From Urechis unicinctus (lineage: Eukaryota > Annelida > Polychaeta > Xenopneusta > Urechidae): a stretch of 64,000 nt of DNA. Shown piece by piece: positions 32,355-44,257 of this stretch (its first letter is position 1; each line of letters starts with the position of its first letter). The notes beneath the pieces were generated by a model. The model was given only the letters and a program-made list of their open reading frames with translations. It ran no database searches and was not told where the DNA came from. A program made the position numbers and the translations under genes. The stretch covers positions 25,824,929 through 25,888,928 of the forward strand of contig CM067350.1 of assembly GCA_034190875.2 (NCBI GenBank), in the 5' to 3' direction.

Positions 32355-33418
32355 CATAATTTTTTTTCCCAATTTTCGTGCCACAACAATTATTTCATCT
32401 AATTTCAATAGAACACGATTCGTGCTGTCGATGACAACAGCTGAGCAGATTTTTATGATTATAGAACTGATATTTACGATTTTATTAGCAATCGAAAATT
32501 TGACGAAAATTGACTGAGTGAAATTTGTTTTTTCAACTCAACGCGCTTTGAAAACGACGAATATTTTGATAGCGTATGTCAATTATCAAAGTTTAGTAAC
32601 TGTGTCAGCTTTTAGATAATGGTAATTTTGTTACGATCGGACGATAATTAGTGAATTTATTTCGAAATTAAAACGTTGAGAGATTTTGGTTACCAGAAAT
32701 TTTCGACCTGCTACAATTTTTTTAACAATGCATTATTTACAACTAAGTATATTTAGAAAAAGTTTACAATTACATTACACTTTCAGAATATCTAAACTGT
32801 TTAAAAATGGAACTCAAAAGTATGGACATATTGAGCATTGAACTTGTGTCATTTTTTGAAAACTTTGATGCTTTCGTGACCGGAAGTGACGTCATCGACA
32901 TCCATGATATTTTAGGATACGTCTTGGTATGTTGCTGAGAACATGTGAACCAAATTTTATTACCATCGGACATGTATTGACGGTTTTATAGGCGCTCAAA
33001 ATATTCATGAAACTTTTGTTGCCATTTGGACCGATACCACTTTTTTTCGACCTTAGGCGCTCGGGAAAACCATTGGTTGGATCGCCGTATATGTATTTAG
33101 AAAAAGTTTGCAATTTGAATGAGCTACACGATGGTGTAAAGTTTGTAACGATCCGACCATTATTTACGGAGTTATTCGAGGTACTAGTTTTTCACTTATT
33201 CAATGACCCTGACCTTAGTTTTGGGTCACGGTCAAAACAAAACCTCTCGGTTCTGCGCATCATTGACGCCTAGCGATGGGTGAAGAAAAAATTGGAAAAT
33301 TTCAAAAACTGCGACCTGTATCGCGAAACAAAAAAAAGGTTAACAAACATACATACATACATACAAACATACAAACCGGGGTGATCGCCATAACTTGGCG
33401 TTATGACAACGCCAAGTT

Positions 33419-33895
33419 AATAAAAACTCAATTTGACAATTGAGGAACTTGGCGGTGAGTTAAAACTGCATTACGATTCGATAATCACATTGAAAAGAAG
33501 TTTTACAACCGCTAATATGACAATTTGGAAATTGTCAATTTTTTAAAGATCGCAAATCGCAAATTTTAGCTGTTTTCCGATTCCACTATTTTTCGACCTT
33601 AGGCGCTTGGAAAAACAGTTGGTTGAATGATCACATATTTCATTAAAAAAGTTTGCAATTGGAATAAGCTACAAAATGGTGTAAACTATGTAACGATCCG
33701 ACCATTATTAACGGAGTTATACAAGATACTAGTTTTTCACTTATTTGATGACCTTGACCTTAATTTTTGTTCAAGGCCAAAACAAATTTCCCCGGTTCTG
33801 CGCATTAGTGCCGCCTTACGATTGAAGTAAAAAAAATTAAAAAATTTGCAGAATTGCTACCTGTATCGCGGATCACAAAAAAACCCCACCATAAT
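33419..33895 (+). repeat. Diverged 3' fragment of the repeat family
   Basis: The first ~150 bases are unrecognised. From about 33571 it is a diverged copy of the family's last 320 bases: TTTTTCGACCTTAGGCGCTTGG, TTTGCAATTGGAATAAGC, a decayed AGGTCA palindrome (GACCTTGACCTTAA, TTCAAGGCC), then CTACCTGTATCGCGGATCAC. Older than its neighbours. Confidence 0.65.
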
Positions 33896-35450
33896 ACATA
33901 TACACCCATGAATCATGAAAACCATTATGATTGCAAAGTGATTCATGGGAAATGAAAAATCATAAGGCACAAATCACCATTACGTTATTATCGTTATGAT
34001 GTCTAGTGGGAACAATCGATAGCCAAGAGTGATAAAGAAGTATTGACTGGTATGGTTTCGTTTGCTGTGTGTTGCATCGATATGCTAAATTTTTGAGGGG
34101 ACATACATTTTGACAGTCAATTGGACTGGTTCGTGTTGCAGCTTGCCGGCTTCACGCAAAGTGAGCTGGCAGCAGCGGCGACCTTTGTGAGACTATCTAC
34201 CTTAAACATTCATTCAGAAGCCAAACAAAGTTAAGCAATCAAAAATCCGTATCAATCAATAATGAACAAAATTACTATGGATTTATCAATCATGTTGAGT
34301 GTTTAGCTGTTGTTGGCACCTGTAATACTTATTATCTATATATGACAATGCTATTAGTGTGCTAGGCCCCGTGGCGTAGCGGCATAGTTTTGGACTTCCA
34401 TGCCAGAGGCCGGTGTTCAAATCCCGTACACGGATATAATTTTTTTTCCCAATTTTCGTGCCACACCAATTATTTTATCTAAATTCTATAGAACACGATT
34501 CGTGCTGTCGATGACAACAGCTGAGCAGTTTTTTATGATTATAGAACTGATATTTACGATTTTATTAGCAATCGAAAATTTGACGAAAATTGACTGAGTG
34601 AAATTTGTTTTTTCAACTCAACGCGCTTTGAAACCGACGAATATTTTGATAGCGTATGTCAATTATCAAAGTTTAGTAACTGTGTCAGCTTTTAGATGAT
34701 GGTAATTTTGTTACGATCGGACGATAATTAGTGAATTTATTGCGAAATTAAAACGTTGAGAGATTTTGGATACCAGAAATTTTCGACCTGCTGCAATTTT
34801 TTTAACAATGCATTATTTACAACTAAGTATATTTAGAAAAAGTTTACAATTACATTACACTTTCAGAATATCTAAACTGTTTTTAAATGGAACTCTAAAG
34901 TACGGACATATTGAGCATTGAACTTGTGTCATTTTTTGAAAACTTTGATGCTTTCGTGACCGGAAGTGACGTCATCGACATTCATGATATTTTAGGATAC
35001 GTCTTGGTATGTTGCTGAGAACATGTGAACCAAATTTTATTACCATCGGACATGTATTGACGGTTTTATAGGCGCTCAAAATATTCATGAAACTTTTGTT
35101 GCCATTTGGACCGATACCACTTTTTTTCGACCTCAGACGCTTGGGAAAATGTTGGTTGGATCGCCGTATGTAAAATTAGAAAAAGTTTGCAATTTGAATG
35201 AGCTACACGATGGTGTAAAGTTTTTAAAAATCCGACCATTATTAACGGAGTTATTTGAGATACTAGTTTTTCACTTATTCGATGACCTTGACCTTAGTTT
35301 TTGGTCAAGGTCAAAACAAAACCTCTCGGTTCTGCGCATTATTCATGCCAAGCGATCGACGAAAAAAAAATTGAAAAATTTCAAAAATTGCGACCTGTAT
35401 CGCGAAACAAAAATTGTTTACAAACATACATACATACATACATACATATA
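33896..35450 (+). repeat. HINE-like unit, type 1, lacking both termini
   Basis: Begins inside the type 1 body (AAAACCATTATGATTGCAAAG). tRNA-like module at 34364, ETS/CRE at 34960, AGGTCA palindrome near 35284. It ends in a CATACATA microsatellite without hairpin. Confidence 0.8.
34364..34435 (+). other. tRNA-like module 5
   Basis: A and B boxes intact (B box GTGTTCAAATCCC), then GGATATAA and eight T. Stem base GGCCCCG differs from the usual GGCCGCG. Confidence 0.65.
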
Positions 35451-36234
35451 ACAATCAAAGTTTGGCAATTGTATCAGCTTTCAGAAAATGTTAATTTTGT
35501 TACGATCGGACGATAATTAGTGAATTTATTGCGAAATAAATAAGTTGAGAGATTTTGGTTACCAGAAATATTCGACCTGCTACAATTTTTTTAACAATGC
35601 ATTATTTACAACTAAGTATATTTAGAAAAAGTTTACAATTACATTACACTTTCAGAATATCTAAACTGTTTAAAAATGGAACTCTAAAGTACGGACGTAT
35701 TGAGCATTGAACTTGTGTCATTTTTTTAAAACTTTGATGCTTTCGTGACCGGAAGTGACGTCACCGACATCCACGATATTTAAGGATACGTCTTAGTATA
35801 CTGCGGATAACATATGAACCAATTTTTATTACCATCGGACATGTATTGACGGTTTTATAAGCGTTCGAAATATTCATGAAATATTTGTTGACATTTGGAC
35901 CGATACCACGATTTTTCGACCTTAGACGCTTGGGAAAACCGTTGGTTGGATGGTTCAATATGTGATCAGAAAAAGTTTGCAATTTGAATGAGCTACACGA
36001 TGATGTAAATTATGTAACGATCCGACCATTATTAACGGAGTTAATCGAGGTACTAGTTTTTCACTTATTCGATGACCTTGACCTTAGTTTTGGGTCAAGG
36101 TCAAAACAAAACCTCTCGGTTCTGCGCATCATTGATGCCTAGCGATTGAAAAAAAAATCAATTGAAAATATCACAAATTGCGACCTGTATCACGAAACAA
36201 AAAAAAGTTAACAAACATCCAAACATACAAACAC
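35451..36234 (+). repeat. Extra 3' half of a type 1/type 3 unit
   Basis: Resumes in CAATCAAAGTTTGGCAATTG, a point about 1 kb before a normal 3' end. ETS/CRE at 35749, AGGTCA palindrome at 36073. It stops in CAAACATACAAACACAC with no hairpin. Nearly identical to 50150-50740. Confidence 0.75.
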
Positions 36235-37706
36235 ACAAGAGGCACATGGGTACATGTGGGAACTTGGCGAAATGAATATAATTAATTGGAAAAATTTAAG
36301 AATCGGGCCTTAATTGACCTAAATGAAATTTTCCTGATGCAGTTGGTAAAGTGCCCCCATATTACCCTTGGGCCTCTTGGTAATGTAGCGCGAGAGGCGC
36401 TGCGATTTGACCTGATTCCCGCAGCCAGCCGCTTCTCTCGAGCCGCGCGCTGGGCGCTGTGGATTCCTTTGTTCTGCGCGACAGGGCGGCTGCAGTGAAG
36501 AGCCAGCAGAATTGATACCCACTGTACTTCAAACTTACTTTGTGAGAAAACTGTTGGATATTTAGAGCTGAAAATTATACACTATGTTCAGAATTGAATG
36601 GGCTTCCTTCTCGAGCAAACCAATTCACAATACGACCATTCGCGACAGAGAAACGACGCGATAACTTCAGATTTTAGTCGAATTTTAACTTTCACTCGTT
36701 CGTGACCGGAAATGACGTCAGCGACTTCCCTAAAAGAATTATAATTCGGTTGACGCTCTCCATGGTAACATTCGAACCAAGTTTTATGATCCTCGAACGA
36801 ATATTGTCGATTTTATAAGCGATGAAAAAAAAAAAATTGCCAATTTTAGCTGTTTTCCGAACTTTTACCGGCGATTCGTGAGAAAACTACGCATAATTCC
36901 TGCTGTTACAATGCGTACGAAATGTTACTCGAAAAGTAACCTTCAAATTCATGTTTAAATTTTCAAAATCGACCCAGTAGTATTAAACATATTGGGGTGT
37001 TAATGCATTTGGGGGTCACTTTTTAACTTTAAGCTCAGTTTGTGAGAAAACTATAAGACATAAACAATTAGATGAATAAGTTTCAAGTTCGGAAGTGTAT
37101 GGGCTACCTTTAGGTGCAAACATTTTACGATACGACCATTAACGACGGAGTAATGACGCAATAACTTTCGATTGCCCAGCTAAAAAACGTTGTTTTGTTC
37201 GTAACCGGAAGTGACGTCATCGACCAAAAAAAAAAAACACTTATCTTCCGATAGCCAGTGCTTCTGTGATTATTCGACCCAATTTTTATGACCATCCATC
37301 GAATATTGCTGAAGTTATAAGCGATTGAATATTGTTGTTAAGCACTACCACAAATTTTCGAGTGGGGGCTACGGGGCGAAATATGCATATTTTTTCATGA
37401 TATTTGACATGGAAAGTTGGCGAATAAATCAGGCTACAAGGAACTATAAACTTTTTCAAAATCGCACCGTAGGTTAAGATGATATCAAGGATTGAAAACT
37501 TCACAACGTGACCTTGACCTTAATACGAGGTCAAGGTCAAAACAAAACATCTCGGTTCTGCGCATTATTGACCCCTAACGATTGGTGGAAAAAAAATTGG
37601 AAAATTTCAAAAATTGCGACCTGTATCGCGAAACAAAAAATTGTTTACAAACATAGCCACAAACGGGACTGACCAATATAACTTGGCGTTATGATTACGC
37701 CAAGTT
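36235..37706 (+). mobile_element. HINE-like element, type 2
   Basis: Starts CAAGAGGCACATGGGTACATG. An inverted 5'-like segment is at about 36340-36380. GC-rich head CGCGAGAGGCGCTGCG. ETS/CRE at 37205, hairpin at 37680-37706 (loop region TTATGATTACG). Confidence 0.85.
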
Positions 37707-39184
37707 AACAAGAGGCCCATGGGAACATGTGGGAACTTGGCGAACTGCATCTAATTAATTGGAGAGATTTTCAGAATTGGGCCTTAATTGACCAAAATGA
37801 AATTTTCCTGATGCAGTTGGTAAAGTTCCCCCATGTACCCTTGGGCCTCTAGGTGATGTAGCGCGGGAGGCGCTGCGATTTGACCTGATTCCCGCAGCCA
37901 GCCGCTTCTCTCAAGCCGCGCGCTGGGCCGCTCGGGATTCCTTTGTTCTGCGCGACAGGGCGGCTGCAGTGAAGAGCCAGCAGAATTGACACCCACTGTA
38001 CTTCAAACTTACTTTGTGAGAAAACTGTGGGATATTTAGAGCTGAAAATTACACACTATGTTCAGAATTGAATGGGCTTCCTTCTCGAGCAAACCAATTC
38101 ACAATACGACCATTCGCGACAGAGCAACGACGCGATAACTTCAGATTTCAGTCGAATTATAACTTTGATTCGTTCGTGACCGGAAATGACGTCAGCGACT
38201 TCCCTAAAAGAATTATAATTCGGTTGACGCTCTCCATGGTAACATTCGAACCAAGTTTTATGATCCTCGAACGAATATTGTCGATTTTACAAGCGATCGA
38301 AAAAAAATTGCCAATTTTAGCTGTTTTCCGAACTTTTACCGGCGATTCGTGAGAAAACTACGCATAATTCCTGCTGTTACAATGCGTACGAAATGTTACT
38401 CGAAAAGTAACCTTCAAATTCATGTTTAAATTTTCAAAATCGACCCAGTAGTATTAAACATATTGGGGTGTTAATGCATTTGGGGGTCACTTTTTAACTT
38501 TAAGCTCAGTTTGTGAGAAAACTATAAGACATAAACAATTAGATGAATAAGTTTCAAGTTTGGAAGTGTATGGGCTACCTTTAGGTGCAAACATTTTTAC
38601 GATACGACCATTAACGACGGAGTAATGACGCAATAACTTTCGATTGCCCAGCTAAATAACGTTGTTTTGCTCGTAACCGGAAGTGACGTCATCGACATAA
38701 AAAAAACACTTATCTTCTGATAGCCAGTGATTCTGTGAACATTCGACCCAATTTTCATGACCATCCATCGAATATTGTTGAAGTTATAAGCGATGGAAAA
38801 ATGTTGTAAAACACTACCACAAATTTTCGAGTGGGGGCTACGGGGCGAAATATGCATATTTTTTCATGATATTTGATATGGAAAGTTGGCGAATAAATCA
38901 GGCTACAAGGAACTGTAAACTTTTTTAAAAATCGCACCGTAGGTTAAGATGATATTAAGGATTGAAAAATTCACAACGTGACCTTGACCTTAATATGAGG
39001 TCAAGGTCAAAACAAAACATCTCGGTTCTGCGCATCATTAACGCCTAACGATTGGTGAAGAAAAAATTGGACAATTTTAAAAATTGCGACCTGTATCGCG
39101 AAACAAAAAAAGTGTTACTTACATCCAAACAAACATACAAACCGGACCGATCGCCATAACTTGGCGTTTCGATAACGCCAAGTT
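37707..39184 (+). mobile_element. HINE-like element, type 2
   Basis: Abuts the previous hairpin and starts AACAAGAGGCCCATGGG. ETS/CRE at 38677. Hairpin 39158-39184 has a distal stem variant (GTTTCGATAAC). Close relative of 59112-60570. Confidence 0.85.
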
Positions 39185-41051
39185 AACAAGAGGCCCATGG
39201 GTACATGGGGGAACTTGGCGAACTGCATCCAAACAATTGCAACAATTTCTAAATCGGGCCAAAATTGGCCAAAATCTGCCAAAAATTACCTAAGTTATCA
39301 TGCCTCTTATGTTGAAAATCATTATGATTGCAGTGATTCATGGGAAATGAAAAATCATAACGTACAAATCATCATTACGTTATAATATATACAATAAGAT
39401 GAATTAGATGGCCGATTTTAAAATTTTCTTTATGCAGTTCGCCAAGTTCCCCCATTTACCCATGGGCCTCAAAATTCCCCCATGTATCTATGGGCCTCTT
39501 GTTTGTGTAGCACGCGAGGGAAATGAAAAATCATAAGGTACGTTATCATCGTTATGATGTCTAATGGGAACCATCGATAACCAAGGATGATAAAGAAGTA
39601 TTGACTGGCATGGTTTCGTTTGCTGTGTGTTGCATCGATATGCACATTTTTTTAGAGGACATTCATTTTTACAGTGAATTGGACTGGTCCGTATTGCTGC
39701 TTGCCGGCTTTACGCAAAGCGAGCTGGCAGCAGCGGTGACCTTTGTGAAACTATCAACCTTAAACATTCATTCAGAAGCCAAACAACATTAAGCAATAAA
39801 AAATCCGTATCAACCTATAATTAACAAAATTACTATGGATTTATCAATCATGTTGAGTGTTTAGCTGTTGTTGGCACCTGTTATATTTATGATATATATA
39901 TGACAATACAGATCAGTGTGCTAGGCCGCTTGGCGTAGCGGTATAGTTTTAGACTTCCATGCCAGAGGCCGGTGTTGAAATCCAGTACACGGACATAATT
40001 TTTTTTCCGAATTTTCGTGCCACAACAATTATTTCATCTAATTTCAATAGAACACGATTCGTGCTGTCGATGACAACAGCTGAGCAGTTTTTTATGACTA
40101 TAGAACTGATATTTACGATTTTATTAGCAATCGAAAATTTGACGAAAATTGACTGAGTGAAATTTGTTTTTTCAACTCAACGCGCTTTGAAAACGACGAA
40201 TATTTTGATAGCATATGTCAAATCCAAAGTTTGGCAATTGTTTCAGCTTTCAGAAAATGTTAATTTTGTTACGATCGGACGATAATTAGTGAATTTATTG
40301 CGAAATAAATAAGTTGAGAGATTTGGGTTACCAGAAATTTTCGACCTGCTACAATTTTTTTAACAATGCATTATTTACAACTAAGTATATTTAGTAAAAG
40401 TTTACAATTACATTACACTTTCAGAAATATCTAAACTGTTTAAAAATGGAACTCTAAAGTATGGACATATTGAGCATTGAACTTGTGTCATTTTTTGAAA
40501 ACTTTGATGCTTTCGTGACCGGAAGTGACGTCATCGACATTCATGATATTTTAGGATACGTCTTGGTATGTCGCTGAGAACATGTGAACTAAATTTTATT
40601 ACCATCGGACATGTATTGACGGTTTTATAGGCGCTCAAAATATTCATGAAACTTTTGTTGCCATTTGGACCGATACCACTTTTTTTCGACCTTAGACGCT
40701 TGGGAAAACCATTGGTTGGATCGCCGTATATGTATTTAGAAAAAGTTTGCAATTTGAATGAGCTACACGATGGTGTAAAGTATGTAACGATCCGACCATT
40801 ATTAACGGAGTTATTCGAGGTACTAGTTTTTCACTTATTCAATGACCCTGACCTTAGTTTTGGGTCAAGGTCAAAACAAATCATCTCGGTTCTGCGCATG
40901 ATTGACGCCTAACGATTGGTGAAAAAAAAATCGGAAAATTTTAAAAATTGCGACCTGTATCGTGTAACAAAAAAAAGTTACAAACATACATACATACAAA
41001 CACACAAACCGGGGTGATCGCCATAACTTGGCGTTATGACAACGCCAAGTT
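39185..41051 (+). mobile_element. HINE-like element, type 1, complete
   Basis: Best intact type 1 copy, 1.87 kb: AACAAGAGGCCCATGGG start, inverted 5' terminus (39433-39502), tRNA-like module (39923), ETS/CRE (40519), AGGTCA palindrome (about 40843) and hairpin (41025-41051). A second leader plus hairpin (41074-41094, stem ACTTGGCTC/GAGCCAAGT) follows before the next unit. Confidence 0.87.
39923..39994 (+). other. tRNA-like module 6
   Basis: A box intact; the B box has one change (GTGTTGAAATCC). Then ACATAA and eight T. Confidence 0.6.
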
Positions 41052-41094
41052 AACAAACCGGGGTGATCGCCATAACTTGGCTCTGAGCCAAGTT
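41052..41094 (+). repeat. Solo 3' end: leader plus hairpin
   Basis: 43 bases containing only ACAAACCGGGGTGATCGCCAT and a hairpin whose stem (ACTTGGCTC/GAGCCAAGT) differs from the one just upstream but matches those at 50765 and 56501. It is therefore a 3' end of another subtype, not a simple local duplication. Confidence 0.75.
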
Positions 41095-44045
41095 AACAAG
41101 AGGCCCATGGGAGCCATGTGGGAACTTGGCGAACTGCATCCAAATAATTGCAACATTTTCAGAACCGGGCCACAATTGACCAAAATCGGCCAAAAGTTAC
41201 CAAAGTTATCATGGTTATCAAATTTTCGAGTGCGGTCTACGGGGCGAAATATGCACAATTTATCATGACAATTGATATGAACAATTGGCCAATAAATCAT
41301 GCTACAAGGAACTATAAATCTTTTTAAAGTCGCACCATACGTTAGGGTGATATCAAGGATTGAGGCAAGGTTATCATGACCGGAAGTGACATCATCGACA
41401 TCCACAATATTTAAGGATACGTCTTAGTATGTCTCGGAGAACATGTAAACCAATTTTTAGTTCTATAGGACATTTATTGGTTGTTTTATACGCGTTCGAA
41501 ATATTCATCAAACTATTGTTGCCATTTGGACTGATCCCTCGATTTTTCGACCTTAGACGCCTGGGAAAACCGTGGGTTGGATGGCATCATATGTCAATAG
41601 AGGTACACAATGGTGTAAAATTTGTAACAATCCGACCATTATTAGCGGAGTTATTCGAGATACTAGTTTTTCACTTTTTCGTTGACAACTATCTTATTTT
41701 TGGTCATGGTCAAAACAAAACTTATCGGTTCTGCGTATCATTGCCGCCTATCGATTGAAGAATAAAGAAATTAAAAAAATTGTAGTATTGTCAACCAATT
41801 TTTATTAGCAACGGTTATGTAGGTCCGTATCCAAGAGGGTGACGGGTGAATCGGACAATACCCCACACTCAGCCTCAGTATTTTCGCTCATATGCCAAAT
41901 TTATCCTTTAATCATGGTCAGAATGGCAGTGTATGCTAGAAGATCTGCTTAGCTCATTTCAGATAATCCCTACATTAATTCCTAGTAACGGGTCTGAAGT
42001 TTACAATTACATTACACTTTCAGAATTTTAAGGTGTTTTAATATCAAATTATTATGCCCGTATATATTAAGCAGTGAATGCGATTGGCCAAGATTACTAG
42101 GCGAATACAATTTCGCGATATTAACAATAGTCTCATGGTAAGTTAAGAATTGAGTTAGCTGCGGACGGTGGTAATATAAATTTATACCGGCGGCGTGCAC
42201 AGCTAGAATTGGGTGGGCTTCCATAAAACTGTTTTCCGGGTTCATGATAGTATTAATAAGTTTCGCGGCGTGCCATAGTTGCCGCGTAAATGTCGTAATA
42301 ATCGGACATTGGACTGGTCCGTATTGCTGCTTGCCGGCTTTACGCAAAGCGAGCTGGCAGCAGCGGTGACCTTTGTGAAACTATCAACCTTAAACATTCA
42401 TTCAGAAGCCAAACAACATTAAGCAATAAAAAAAACCGTATCAACCTATAATTAACAAAATTACTATGGATTTATCAATCATGTTGAGCGTTTAGCTGTT
42501 GTTGGCACCTGTAATACTTATTATTCATATATGACAATGCATGCTTGTGTGCTAGGCCGCGTGGCGTAGCGGCAATGTTTTAGACTTCCATGCCAGAGGC
42601 CGGTGTTCAAATACAGCACACGGACATAATTTTTTTTCCGAATTTTCGTGCCACAACAATTATTTCATCTAATTTCAATAGAACACGATTCGTGCTGTCG
42701 ATGACAACAGCTGAGCAGATTTTTATGATTATAGAACTGATATTTACGATTTTATTAGCAATCGAAAATTTGACGAAAATTGACTGAGTGAAATTTGTTT
42801 TTTCAACTCAACGCGCTTTGAAAACGACGAATATTTTGATAGCGTATGTCAATTATCAAAGGTTAGTAACTGTGTCAGCTTTTAGATAATGGTAATTTTG
42901 TTACGATCGGACGATAATTAGTGAATTTATTGCGAAATAAAAACGTTGAGAGATTTTGGATACCAGAAATTTTCGACCTGCTACAATTTTTTTAACAATG
43001 CATTATTTACAACTAAGTATATTTAGAAAAAGTTTACAATTACATTACACTTTCAGAATATCTAAACTGTTTAACAATGGAACTCTAAAGTATGGACATA
43101 TTGAGCATTGAACTTGTGTCATTTTTTGAAAACTTTGATGCTTTCGTGACCGGAAGTGACGTCATCGACATTCATGATATTTTAGGATACGTCTTGGTAT
43201 GTTGCGGAGAACATGTGAACCAAATTTTATTACCATCGGACATGTATTGACGGTTTTATAGGCGCTCAAAATATTCATGAAACTTTTGTTGCCATTTGGA
43301 CCGATACCACTTTTTTTCGACCTTAGACGCTTGGGAAAACCATTGGTTGGATCGCCAAATATGTCATCAGAAAAAGTTTGCAAATTGAATGAGCTACACG
43401 ATGGTGTAAAGTTTGTAACGATCCGACAATTATTAACGGAGTTATTCGAGGTACTAGTTTTTCACTTATTCGATGACCTTGACCTTAGTTTTGGGTCAAG
43501 GTCAAAACAAAACCTCTCGGTTCTGGGCATTATTACCCCCTAACGATGGGTGAAGAAAAAATTGGAAAATTTCCAAAATTGCGACCTGTATCGCGGATCA
43601 CAACAAATGATATCTGATAGGCGCTCAACATATTCATGAAACTTTTGTTGCCATTTGGACCGATACCACGTTTTTTCGACCTTAGGCGCTCGGGAAAACC
43701 ATTGGTTGGATCGCCGTATAAGTATTTAGAAAAAGTTTGCAATTTGAATGAGCTACACGATGGTGTAAAGTTTGTAACGATCCGACCATTAATAACGGAG
43801 TTATTCGAGATACTAGTTTTTCACTTATTCGATGACCTTGACCTTACTTTTGGGTCAAGGTCAAAACGAAACCTCTCGGTTCTGCGCATCACTGACGCCT
43901 AACGATGGGTGAAGAAAAAATTGGAAAATTTCCAAAATTGCGACCTGTATCGCGAAACAAAAAATTGTTTACAAACAAACATCCCACAAACAAACTTACA
44001 AACCGGGGTGATCGCCATAACTTGGCGATCCGAAATCGCCAAGTT
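41095..44045 (+). mobile_element. HINE-like element, type 4, with internal 359-bp duplication
   Basis: AACAAGAGGCCCATGGGAGCC start, tRNA-like module at 42554, ETS/CRE at 43150, hairpin 44019-44045 (stem GGCGAT/ATCGCC). The block from GGCGCTCAAAATATTC (43260) to GCGACCTGTATCGCGG is repeated from about 43619, giving two AGGTCA palindromes (about 43486 and 43845). Otherwise very close to 56522-59111. Confidence 0.85.
42554..42625 (+). other. tRNA-like module 7
   Basis: A box intact; B box GTGTTCAAATAC with one change. ACATAA and eight T follow. Confidence 0.6.
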
Positions 44046-44257
44046 AACAAGATGCCCATGAAACCATGGGTGAACTTGGCCTTTTAAAAATAATAATTAC
44101 AACAAAAAACATAATATATATACACCCATGAAGAAAAATTTCAAAAATTGCGACCTGTATCACGAAACAAAAAAAGTGTTACATACATCCAAACAAACAT
44201 CCAAACTTACAAACCGGGCCGATCGCCATAACTCGGCGAATGCGAATTCGCCAAGTT
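44046..44257 (+). mobile_element. Miniature element: both termini with almost no body
   Basis: 212 bases: 5' end AACAAGATGCCCATG and GTGAACTTGGC, about 60 bases of AT-rich filler with CACCCATG, then the 3' block GCGACCTGTATCACG, a CATCCAAAC microsatellite, CCGGGCCGATCGCCAT and a hairpin (44230-44257; stem GGCGAAT/ATTCGCC). No ETS/CRE, AGGTCA or tRNA-like parts. Confidence 0.8.

Larger units (their letters stand above)
28163..33418 (+). mobile_element. HINE-like element, type 4, split by an inverted copy
   Basis: Left half 28163-29626 starts CAAGAGGCCCATGGGAGCC. Right half 32280-33418 resumes in the middle of the same body and ends in the hairpin 33392-33418. Removing 29627-32279 leaves about 2.6 kb, the length of the intact type 4 copies at 50786-53411 and 56522-59111. 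ETS/CRE at 32880, AGGTCA palindrome near 33205. Confidence 0.85.

Noticed and set aside
37660..39184. CRISPR-like array because of regularly recurring short palindromes
   Set aside because: Spacing is kilobases, the sequence is eukaryotic and repeat-rich, and the palindromes are element ends.
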